A stretch of DNA of 64,000 nt from Streptomyces griseomycini (GTDB taxonomy: Bacteria > Actinomycetota > Actinomycetes > Streptomycetales > Streptomycetaceae): positions 811,042-875,041 of the forward strand of contig NZ_JACHJI010000002.1 in the NCBI RefSeq assembly GCF_014203535.1, written 5' to 3'. A program made the position numbers and the translations under genes. Shown in pieces: positions 56,662 through 64,000 of this stretch (position 1 is the first letter of the stretch; each line of letters opens with the position of its first letter). Below the pieces are notes generated by a model. That model worked only from the letters and a program-made list of their open reading frames with translations, was not told where the DNA came from and searched no databases.

Positions 56662-58769
56662 CGCTCCGCTCCTCCTTCGCGCCTCAGTTCGTAGACCGCT
56701 CCGGCGCCGTTCTCCGCCACCAGCCGGAAGAGCCCGGAGCCCGCCACGGACTCCTGGACGCGGTCCAGCTGGGCCCCGGTGAGCTGTCCGTTCATCTCGG
56801 AGTTGGCCCGCTGCCCCTGCGTCAGCAGGAGGTAGGCCCGGCCCGGGTGCTCCACCCCGGCCATGTCGCGGGCGAGGGTGGCGGCCGGGTCCTTCACGAT
56901 CTCGTCGACGTGGCGCCGGTCGTCGTCGAGGAACCAGTAGTGGTCGATGGTCCCGTACGAGGTGTAGGCGAGCGGGTAGTTGCGGTTGGCGGCGACGACC
57001 ATCGAGCCCTCGGCGGCCCGGTCGAAGAGCTGCCGCACCAGGGCGACCTCCTGCGGCGGGAAGTAGTTGATCCGGTCCTTGCCCGAGTAGCTCGGCACGA
57101 AGGCCAGCGTCCCGGCGAGGAGCACGAGCAGCGGGCCACCGACGCGGACGCCCCGGCGGGCGGCCGGAAGCAGCGGCCTCCGCCCGGTGGCCGGCGCGGA
57201 AGGGCTCACGCCCGTCCTGCGGGCCTCCGTACCGGTCCCGGCCTCGGCCTCTGCGGCGAGGGTGCGCACCTTGGGCAGCAGCGCGGCGGCGGCGAAGAAG
57301 GCGGCTCCGGGCAGCATGAACATCAGTACCCGGAAGATCATCTCGCTGCCGTAGCTGCTCGCCACGAACATCGGCAGCGGGGCCGCCGCGACCAGCAGCA
57401 GCGGCATCGCCCGGTGCCGCAGCACGCGCTGCCGCCACACCCCCGCCACCGCCAGCAGCAGGACCGAGCCCGACAGCAGCCGGGCCGCCCAGGAGGTCGC
57501 CACCGCCCCGGTACCGGTCGGAGTGGCGCCGTACCCGGTGGCGACGTTGCCGCCGACGTCGCCCACGGAGCGGATCATGTCCGGCAGCGCGGCGGACAGG
57601 AAGGGCAGCGCGGCCGTCAGGCACCAGGCCAGGAAGATCACGACCGTGGTGACGACCGGGACCCAGTCCCGGTGGCGGCGGAGCAGGCACAGGGCGAGCA
57701 GCGAGACGACCAGCATGCCGGGGGTGAGCTGGTGCGAGATGACGATCGCCACCACCATCACGCTGACCACCGCCGTCCAGACGGCCTGCCCCTGCCGCCC
57801 GGGGCCACCGCCGGAGCGGCCGTACCGGCGCAGGACCACGGCCAGCACCCCGAGGTGCAGCACGAAGGCCACGGACTGCGGCGAGAAGTAGTCCTGCCCC
57901 ACCCAGTTGGCGACGCAGAAGAGCCAGACCGCGGTCCAGACCAGCCGGCGGTCCTCGGTGAAGGTGCGGTAGACCAGCAGCAGCGGGAGCAGCAGCGCCA
58001 GGCTGGAGACCAGCGGCCACCACGCCATGTACATCGCCGCCGACTCCACGCCCAGCAGCCGCACCAGCGCGGCCTGGGCGGCGAAGAAGCCGGGCCACTG
58101 GTCGTACACCGCCATGTCACCGATCTGGTCGGCGGTCTGGAGTTCGCCGGCCGTCAGCAGGTGCTCGACGACACCGTCGTGCTTCCACGCCCAGGCGTAC
58201 AGCGGAGTCGGGTAGAGCACCGCCTGCGTGGCCCGCTCCATCACCAGCAGGCCGAGCACGTACGCCGCCGACCAGCCGCCGGACCGTCGCGGATCGCGGA
58301 CCGTGAGCCAGAAGCCGGTGGTGAGGACGGCCAGGCCGGCCCAGAAGCTCGGGTGGAGCGCGGTGACGAGTCCGAAGTCGTCGAGCCGCGACACGTCGGT
58401 GTGCCGCACCGCGTACGCCCACAGGGCGAGCGCGGCGAGCAGCGGGACGGCGGGCCACGCGGCGAGGCCACGCCGCCCGGACCAGACGGGCGGAAGGTCG
58501 GAGAGGTCCGTCACGGGCTCATGGGCGGGGCTCGACGCCTCCGATGGGGAAGGGGGCTGCGACCCGGTCCGCTCGTTCCGCGCATGCGGTCCCGGGTCCG
58601 CCGCGTCGCGCACGTCCGGTGCGTGCGCACGCTCCGGCGCGGCTTCGTCGGGGGTGACCGGCTCGGGCGTGCTCTCCGGCGCGGCTTCGTCGGGGGTGGT
58701 CGGCTCGGGCGTGCTCTTCGGCGCGGGCTCGGACGCGGATCTCTCCCGCGGAGTGGTTGGCGGACGCAC
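56658..58769 (-). CDS. Large multi-spanning membrane protein, GT-C/polymerase-like
   Basis: A 703-aa protein. Residues 1-95 are disordered with TPDEAAPE-type repeats; about 100-470 and 530-560 carry roughly 11-13 membrane helices; the C-terminal about 140 residues are an extracellular domain (KDRINYFPPQEVALVRQLFD, TIDHYWFLDDDRRHVDEI). The layout fits GT-C glycosyltransferases or Wzy-like polymerases; the first loop RHTDVSRLDDFGLV has an aspartate pair that could be catalytic. Exact activity is not readable. Confidence 0.72.
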   Translation of the reverse strand: MRPPTTPRERSASEPAPKSTPEPTTPDEAAPESTPEPVTPDEAAPERAHAPDVRDAADPGPHARNERTGSQPPSPSEASSPAHEPVTDLSDLPPVWSGRRGLAAWPAVPLLAALALWAYAVRHTDVSRLDDFGLVTALHPSFWAGLAVLTTGFWLTVRDPRRSGGWSAAYVLGLLVMERATQAVLYPTPLYAWAWKHDGVVEHLLTAGELQTADQIGDMAVYDQWPGFFAAQAALVRLLGVESAAMYMAWWPLVSSLALLLPLLLVYRTFTEDRRLVWTAVWLFCVANWVGQDYFSPQSVAFVLHLGVLAVVLRRYGRSGGGPGRQGQAVWTAVVSVMVVAIVISHQLTPGMLVVSLLALCLLRRHRDWVPVVTTVVIFLAWCLTAALPFLSAALPDMIRSVGDVGGNVATGYGATPTGTGAVATSWAARLLSGSVLLLAVAGVWRQRVLRHRAMPLLLVAAAPLPMFVASSYGSEMIFRVLMFMLPGAAFFAAAALLPKVRTLAAEAEAGTGTEARRTGVSPSAPATGRRPLLPAARRGVRVGGPLLVLLAGTLAFVPSYSGKDRINYFPPQEVALVRQLFDRAAEGSMVVAANRNYPLAYTSYGTIDHYWFLDDDRRHVDEIVKDPAATLARDMAGVEHPGRAYLLLTQGQRANSEMNGQLTGAQLDRVQESVAGSGLFRLVAENGAGAVYELRREGGAER

Positions 58770-58805
58770 GGTGGTTCCCCCCTGGCGGTTCGGCTCGAAG
58801 CTTGA

Positions 58806-61487
58806 TCAGTCCTTGGTTCGGCCGTTCGGCTGTCTGCGGCGGTACGACGCCACCGCCGACGCGGCACGGCGGAGCGGCGGAAGCAGGACGAGCGGGACGA
58901 CCACGGCGAGTACGGCGAGTACGGCGAGCAGCAGGGGGGTGACCGGCGCGAGCGCGTCCCGCCACACCCAGCCGCCCACCGCGACGAGATACAGAACCCC
59001 CCAGCGCCCCGGCCACGACAGCCGTCCGCCCGCACTCGCGAGCAGCAGCCACAGGGGGACGAGGCACAGCAGCTGGCAGAGCGGCGGCCCCCAGCGCAGC
59101 AACGGACCGGGTCCGTCGAGGCCCATCGCGTCCGCGAGGAAACCGGCCGTCTCCGAGTACAACGCCCCACCGCCCGGCCTCGGTTCCCAGCCGAGGGCGG
59201 CGGGCGCGGTGTGCAGGGCGACCAGGGCGGATCCCAGCGCGGCACCGGGCAGCCAGGGGTCGGGGCGTGTGCACAGCGTCACCGAGGCGACGAAGACGAG
59301 GAGCAGCGCGCCCCCTGCCGCGAGTGCCGCGAGCGGCAACCCCTCCAGCAGCTGCCGGCCCGTGAGCTCGTCACCGCGGGTTCCGTCGGGCCGGGGCAGT
59401 TCGCGCACCGACGCCCAGAAGACGAGGGTGGCGAAGGCGAGCAGGGTCCAGAGGCCGCCTCTCAGCCGCCGTTCCGTCCCGTCGTCCGACGGCGCCGGAG
59501 GGGCGGGGTCCGGCGCGTCCGCCGGCACGTCCGTGGAGGAGTGCGCCTGCTCCGCCCAGGGGGCGCTGCTCACCTCCGCCGGCCCTCGCTCCTCCCGTAC
59601 GTGTCCGTCTGACGGGGTGTCGGCGGCCCATGCGGGCCGGCCGGGGCGCGGCGCCGCGCTCCGCGGCGGGCGGCGGCCGTCCCGCGGCACGGCCGCACTC
59701 GCGGACCGGTCCGCCCCGTCCCGGTCACGCGGCTCGTCCCGCGCGACCGGCTCCCGCTCCCGGTGCTCCCCGTGCTCCTTCTGCTCCGTCTGCTCCCGGG
59801 CCGGTTGTTCGTCCCGCTCGTGCTCGTCACGGGCGTGCTCGTCCCGCTCGGCCGCCTCGCCGGCGCCGTCCCCGCCGCTCGTCTCCGCCTGCCGGGCCGC
59901 CCCGGGCGCGTCGGTCCCGGTCCCTGGTGCGTGCGGTGCCTCCGGAGCGTGCGGCCGCGCGATGAACGCCAGCGTGTCGGCCTGGAACGCCTCCCGTTCG
60001 TACCCGGGGCTGCCGATGAACAACGTGACCGTGTCCTCGCCCGCCTCGCCGTCGTCCCCGTCCTCGTACGCCGCCCGGCGGGCCCAGCCCGTGCCGTACC
60101 CGGCGGTGGCGTTCAGCCGCGCCCAGCGCGTGCCGTAGTCGGGGCCGACGGGGGGCCGGTCCACGGGGCCGGGTTCGGTCCTGCCGCGCAGCACCGAACG
60201 CAGCCCGAACACCGAGACGACCGCGATCAGCGTCATGCCGATCAGCACCGCCCACCCGGCCCCCGCGATCCCCGCCGGGGTGAACAGCACGGCCGCGCTG
60301 CCCAGCACCAGCACGCACATGGCCCCTTGGAGCGCGGCGAGCACACCGGTGCGCCCCTGCACCCGCAGCACCCCGATGTACAGCTCGACGACCACCCTGG
60401 GCAGCGCCCCGAGCGCCAGCAGCCGCAGCACCGTCGAGCCGCGCTCGGAGTAGTCGGCGCCGAACGGCATGAGGATCTGAGGCGCGAAGACCACCAGCAC
60501 CAGCACCACCGGCACCAGCAGCAGGGCCATCCTGCGCAGCGCCCCCCGCACCCCGTCGGCGAGCTGGCGCGGGTCGTGCGAGGCGTGGGCGGTGAGCGAC
60601 GAGGCCATGTTGATGGCCATGAACTCCATGGTGCCGCCGACGGTGTACGCCACGTAGAAGTAGCCGTTCTCCGCGGCGCTGAAGCGGACCGCGACCATCA
60701 TCGGCAGCAGGTTGATCATCGCCAGGCTGAACAGGGCCCCGAGCGAGTCCCCGGCCAGGAAGCGGCCCATGTCCCGCAGTCGCGGCGGTTGCACGTCCCG
60801 GTCGGCGGCGGCCTGCCGCGGGATGAGCCGGCGGAAGACGAGCCAGCCGAGCGGCAGGGTGGAGAAGGCGATGGCCACGGCCCAGGACACGAAGATGCCC
60901 AGGACGGGCAGCGCGCCGGCGAAGACGGCCAGGAGGACCAGTTTCCCGACGGAGAAGACGGCGTTCCCGACCGGCACCCACTCGGCCTTGCGCAGTCCCG
61001 TCAGCACCCCGTCCTGGAGCGTGAGCAGCGCCCAGGCCACGCACGCCGCGACGAACAGCGCCCCGGCCACCGGTGTGCCGAGGGGTGCGTAGGACGCTCC
61101 CCACCGGTCGAGCGTGAGCAGGAAGACGCCCGCGGCCAGGGTGACGACCAGCGAACTCGCCCCGTACACGCCCCACACCAGGCGTCCCGTCTCGCGTCCC
61201 GCGCGCGGGACGAAGCGGACCACGGCGCCGATCATCGTGGTCGCCGTGACGCTGGCGAGCAGCCGCATCGCGGCGATCGCCGCGGAGCCCTGGCCGACGG
61301 CCTCCTCCGAGTAGTAGCGGGCGGCCACCAGCCAGAACCCCAGACCGAGGACGGCGGACACACCCGTGCTGAGCATCAGGAAGTAGGCGTTCTTGAACAG
61401 GGATTCGGAACCGGACGTGTTCCCGGCAGGCCGGGGCCCGCCGTCGGCGCGCGCCGCGGCGGGCTCGTGCACCTGGATCTCAGCCAC
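58806..61487 (-). CDS. Wzx-type flippase fused to a disordered linker and second membrane domain
   Basis: An 893-aa protein. Residues about 28-445 are a MOP-superfamily oligosaccharide flippase with about 12 helices (FKNAYFLMLSTGVSAVLGLGFWLVAARYY region, GLRKAEWVPVGNAVFSVGKL). Residues about 450-690 are hydrophilic, with runs of Glu/Arg/His (ERDEHARDEHERDEQPAREQ). Residues about 695-870 add five or six more helices, and a basic tail ends it. Ordinary Wzx proteins stop near 450-500 aa, so the tail domain is unusual. It would move lipid-linked sugar units across the membrane. Confidence 0.82.
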   Translation of the reverse strand: MAEIQVHEPAAARADGGPRPAGNTSGSESLFKNAYFLMLSTGVSAVLGLGFWLVAARYYSEEAVGQGSAAIAAMRLLASVTATTMIGAVVRFVPRAGRETGRLVWGVYGASSLVVTLAAGVFLLTLDRWGASYAPLGTPVAGALFVAACVAWALLTLQDGVLTGLRKAEWVPVGNAVFSVGKLVLLAVFAGALPVLGIFVSWAVAIAFSTLPLGWLVFRRLIPRQAAADRDVQPPRLRDMGRFLAGDSLGALFSLAMINLLPMMVAVRFSAAENGYFYVAYTVGGTMEFMAINMASSLTAHASHDPRQLADGVRGALRRMALLLVPVVLVLVVFAPQILMPFGADYSERGSTVLRLLALGALPRVVVELYIGVLRVQGRTGVLAALQGAMCVLVLGSAAVLFTPAGIAGAGWAVLIGMTLIAVVSVFGLRSVLRGRTEPGPVDRPPVGPDYGTRWARLNATAGYGTGWARRAAYEDGDDGEAGEDTVTLFIGSPGYEREAFQADTLAFIARPHAPEAPHAPGTGTDAPGAARQAETSGGDGAGEAAERDEHARDEHERDEQPAREQTEQKEHGEHREREPVARDEPRDRDGADRSASAAVPRDGRRPPRSAAPRPGRPAWAADTPSDGHVREERGPAEVSSAPWAEQAHSSTDVPADAPDPAPPAPSDDGTERRLRGGLWTLLAFATLVFWASVRELPRPDGTRGDELTGRQLLEGLPLAALAAGGALLLVFVASVTLCTRPDPWLPGAALGSALVALHTAPAALGWEPRPGGGALYSETAGFLADAMGLDGPGPLLRWGPPLCQLLCLVPLWLLLASAGGRLSWPGRWGVLYLVAVGGWVWRDALAPVTPLLLAVLAVLAVVVPLVLLPPLRRAASAVASYRRRQPNGRTKD

Positions 61488-62814
61488 GGGACGGTCCCAG
61501 CTCCTTCGCCGTCACCGTCGCCGTCCCCGGCCGCACCGCACCGCTTCCCCCGTCCGGCGCCGGGACCCGCGCCCGGTCCGGCGGCGGGGCGCTCCACCGC
61601 GTCAGGCGCTCCGGCGGCTCGGCCGGCCGCGCCCCGGACTCCTCCAGCACCTCGACGGCCTCCCGTGCCCGCAGCGGATCCACCGGCAGCGCGTGCCGCG
61701 CGAACCAGCGTGCCGCCTCCGGAGCGGGCGACAGGTCCGTGAAGTCCTCTCCCGCGTAGTCGTCGAGCGGCGGGTCGTAGAGGTAACCGACGACGATCCC
61801 GCGGCGCGCCAGTGCCGCGATCGCCGCGTCCCGGTCCGCCACGAGCAGCGGCACCCGGAACAACGGCTGCGCCCCGCTCCCGTCACGCGGCCGGGCCCAC
61901 CGCGTCGCCAGCAGCAGCTCGGTGCCCTCCCGGGACGCCTCCAGCACCTCGTCCAGCCGCCCGAGCCGGCGCCGGATCCGCCGCAGCCGCAACGGGCCCG
62001 ACTCCCGTCGGTAGGTGTGCATGTCGACACGGACCCACGGGTCGTGCGCGGCCAGGTCCGGGGCCGAGCCGACGGCGCGGGCCAGGGCGTCCGGGCGCAA
62101 CGGCATCCTGATCCCGTCGCGCTCCGTCAGCCCCAGCAGCCGCAGTGCGGCCCAGGCGGCCCGCCGCAGCCCCAGCCCCCGCACGGCGGCCTCGGCGTAC
62201 GGCCGTGCGGCGTAGGCGAGTTCGGACGCCGCCCGGCGCGGGGTGAGGAGCCGGTCGCAGGCCTCCCGCAGCGCCGCTCCGAGGTCCGGGTCGGCGAACG
62301 ACAGGATGCCCCCCGCCTGCGCGCCGACGTGCTTGGAGAGGCTGAAGACCGAGGCGTCGCCCCAGGCCCCGACCGGCCGGCCGCCGACCTCGCTGCCGAT
62401 GGCGTGCGCCGCGTCCTCGATCAGCGGAACGCCCAACGCGTCACAGCGCGCCCGCAGTTCCGGAGCCGGGTCCGGACTGCCGTACAGGTTCGTCGTCAGG
62501 ACGGCGGAGAGCGACCCCCACACGTCGTCCGGCACGGCGTCGACGTCGATGGACGCGTCGAGCGGGTTCAGCGGCGCCTGCACCGGCCGCAGCCCCGCCG
62601 CCAGCACGACGAAGAAGATGACGTCGTCGTTGACCGGCGACATCAACACCCGGCCGCCCGGCGGGCACCAGTGGCGCAGCGCCACGTAAAGCCCGAATCT
62701 GCACGACGGCACGTACACGCATTCCCGGCCGAGCCGGCCGCGCATCGTCTCTTCCAGCCGTCTCGGCTGCGAGCCGGAGCGCACCGAACCCGGGCCGGCC
62801 TCCCCAATGGCCAT
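61480..62814 (-). CDS. DegT/DnrJ/EryC1-type PLP aminotransferase
   Basis: A 444-aa protein; the ATG at 62814 follows GGGGGG. The fold-type I signatures are present: LIEDAAHAIGSEVGG with the PLP aspartate and VFSLSKHVGAQAGG with the Schiff-base lysine, so it looks active. Family members aminate keto-sugars for polysaccharides. It leads the minus arm and overlaps the flippase gene by 8 bp. Confidence 0.85.
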   Translation of the reverse strand: MAIGEAGPGSVRSGSQPRRLEETMRGRLGRECVYVPSCRFGLYVALRHWCPPGGRVLMSPVNDDVIFFVVLAAGLRPVQAPLNPLDASIDVDAVPDDVWGSLSAVLTTNLYGSPDPAPELRARCDALGVPLIEDAAHAIGSEVGGRPVGAWGDASVFSLSKHVGAQAGGILSFADPDLGAALREACDRLLTPRRAASELAYAARPYAEAAVRGLGLRRAAWAALRLLGLTERDGIRMPLRPDALARAVGSAPDLAAHDPWVRVDMHTYRRESGPLRLRRIRRRLGRLDEVLEASREGTELLLATRWARPRDGSGAQPLFRVPLLVADRDAAIAALARRGIVVGYLYDPPLDDYAGEDFTDLSPAPEAARWFARHALPVDPLRAREAVEVLEESGARPAEPPERLTRWSAPPPDRARVPAPDGGSGAVRPGTATVTAKELGPSRG

Positions 62815-63119
62815 CAGCCCCCCATGTGTGCCATCGGAACCGCCCCCTCCCCGAGGCCTTCCGGCACCCGCCCAGAGTCGCCCCGTTCGCACCACTCCGT
62901 CAAGATTGCATCGCGTCCTGTGGATAACTTCCGGTACGCAAGAGGAAGCGGTGCCTGCGCCCCTTCCTCCGTCGTGCGCCCCGCCCACCGGCCCTTCCGC
63001 CCCCGCACCACCACGCCGCCTCTGCCCAAGACCGCCGTCTCACCCGTAACGTGTGGCACGGCCACGAACACGTGGAACACCCGCGAGCACCCGCGCACAC
63101 GAAAGAGAGGCAGCACCCG
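62815..63119. other. Divergent intergenic region with one DnaA box
   Basis: This 305-bp gap must hold promoters for the aminotransferase (minus) and fahA (plus). It contains TGTGGATAA (62919-62927), the complement of the consensus DnaA box TTATCCACA, as a single copy. GAGAGG at about 63104-63109 is the fahA ribosome site. I see no gene or other repeat. Confidence 0.5.
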
Positions 63120-64000
63120 ATGCCCCCCTTCGATGTCCCCGAGGGCGATCCCTTCGGCCCGCACAACCTGCCGTACGGCGTGTTCTCGCCCCCCGGCTCG
63201 TCGGAGCGGACCGTGGGCGTCCGGCTGGGCGACCACGTCCTCGACGCCGGTGCGGCGGCCCACGCCCTCGGTTCCCCCTACGCCTCCCTGCTCGCCCGCC
63301 CGACCCTGAACCCGCTGCTGGCGGCGGGCCGTACGGCCTGGTCGGACGTGCGGCGGGCGCTCACGGCGTGGGTGACCGTCCCGGCGCACCGGGAGACCGT
63401 CGAGCCCCTGTTCCACCCGTTGTCCGAGGTGACCCTGCACCTCCCCTTCGAGGTCGCGGACTACGTCGACTTCTACGCCTCCGAGAACCACGCCCGGAAC
63501 GTCGGACAGATCTTCCGCCCCGACGCCGCCGACTCCCTGACCCCCAACTGGAAGCACCTGCCGATCGGCTACCACGGCCGCTCCGGCACGGTCGTGGTGT
63601 CCGGCACCGACGTCGTACGGCCCTCGGGCCAGCGCAAGGCGCCCACGGACCCCGCCCCGGTCTTCGGCCCGTCCGTCCGGCTGGACATCGAGGCCGAGGT
63701 CGGCTTCGTGGTCGGCGTGCCGTCCGAGCTCGGCCGGCCGGTGCCGCTCGGCGACTTCCGCGACCACGTCTTCGGCCTCTGCCTCCTCAACGACTGGTCC
63801 GCACGCGACGTCCAGGCCTGGGAGTACGTCCCCCTCGGCCCGTTCCTCGGGAAGTCCTTCACCACCTCGGTGTCGGCCTGGATCACCCCGCTGGACGCCC
63901 TGGAGGAGGCCCGCGTGGCGCCGCCGGAGCGCACCCACGCGCTGCTGCCGTACCTGGACGACGCGGACGAGGAGCCCGCCGGCTACGACCTGCGGATCTC
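63120..64000 (+). CDS. fahA: Fumarylacetoacetase (3' end beyond window)
   Basis: The ATG at 63120 opens a frame to the window edge (293 codons). It starts with the short N-terminal domain (FGPHNLPYGVFSPPG), then the FAH fold: VADYVDFYASENHARNVGQI (catalytic His and metal Asp), KHLPIGYHGRSGTVVVSG, LDIEAEVGFVVG and CLLNDWSARDVQAWEYVPLG. It hydrolyses fumarylacetoacetate to fumarate and acetoacetate, the last step of tyrosine breakdown. Confidence 0.95.
   Translation, partial: MPPFDVPEGDPFGPHNLPYGVFSPPGSSERTVGVRLGDHVLDAGAAAHALGSPYASLLARPTLNPLLAAGRTAWSDVRRALTAWVTVPAHRETVEPLFHPLSEVTLHLPFEVADYVDFYASENHARNVGQIFRPDAADSLTPNWKHLPIGYHGRSGTVVVSGTDVVRPSGQRKAPTDPAPVFGPSVRLDIEAEVGFVVGVPSELGRPVPLGDFRDHVFGLCLLNDWSARDVQAWEYVPLGPFLGKSFTTSVSAWITPLDALEEARVAPPERTHALLPYLDDADEEPAGYDLRI

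Noticed and set aside
62919..62927. Replication origin at a consensus DnaA box
   Set aside because: There is a single box with no neighbours and no dnaA/dnaN/gyrB context.

Overview
The window is very GC-rich DNA with Streptomyces-type gene starts (many GTG, ATGA stop/start overlaps) and a gene order typical of a Streptomyces chromosome core: yajQ, htpX, a second nuo cluster, korAB, a polyprenyl synthase and fahA. I read it as a Streptomyces chromosome carrying an integrated conjugative element at its left side.

Positions 1 to about 12,890 are most of an actinomycete integrative and conjugative element (AICE) of the SLP1 kind, next to the 3' end of tRNA-Tyr (12891-12972, minus). Its parts are a divergent XRE repressor with a strong operator-covered promoter (1-917), a structured untranslated stretch with a tRNA-like fold (about 912-1185), an ATGA-coupled run of small transfer genes including a Pycsar-effector-like membrane protein (1223-3734), an FtsK-type transfer ATPase (3840-5954) followed by GGGAGGCA repeats that may be the transfer locus, a spread protein, a DpdA/TGT-like base-exchange protein coupled to a short cytosine methyltransferase-like protein (6715-8306), a primase-polymerase and helicase replication pair (8303-10626), an iteron array that looks like the origin (10808-11016), excisionase and integrase (11101-12726). 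The left att site is outside the window.

13,200-35,000 is core metabolism. It holds yajQ, an APC permease, a SUKH protein, tandem DnaA boxes, YccF and HtpX. A ten-gene overlapping nuoABCHIJKLMN operon on the minus strand lacks nuoD, E, F and G. Two paralogous sensor kinases with one NarL-type response regulator follow, then korAB (2-oxoacid:ferredoxin oxidoreductase).

35,000-44,400 holds small regulated units: an HxlR/NAD(P)H-oxidoreductase divergon, RarD, and a CGNR/VOC divergon with only 21 bp between start codons and a perfect palindrome. An IS5-type element carrying a GNAT acetyltransferase follows (38808-40340), then a TPR protein, a DUF6668-like protein, an amidase and a flavodoxin-fold reductase.

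44,400-51,600 holds an ABC exporter, a LolA-like protein, a polyprenyl diphosphate synthase, and a c-di-AMP (ydaO-type) riboswitch leading a secreted SLT transglycosylase, facing a HAD phosphatase.

51,700-62,800 is a two-armed polysaccharide locus. The plus arm has a FemAB-like acetyltransferase, a GT2 and a deacetylase. The minus arm has a DegT aminotransferase, a flippase fusion, a GT-C-like membrane protein, a small membrane protein and a GH26-like hydrolase. The arms converge on a 23-bp perfect inverted repeat. The window ends inside fahA (fumarylacetoacetase).
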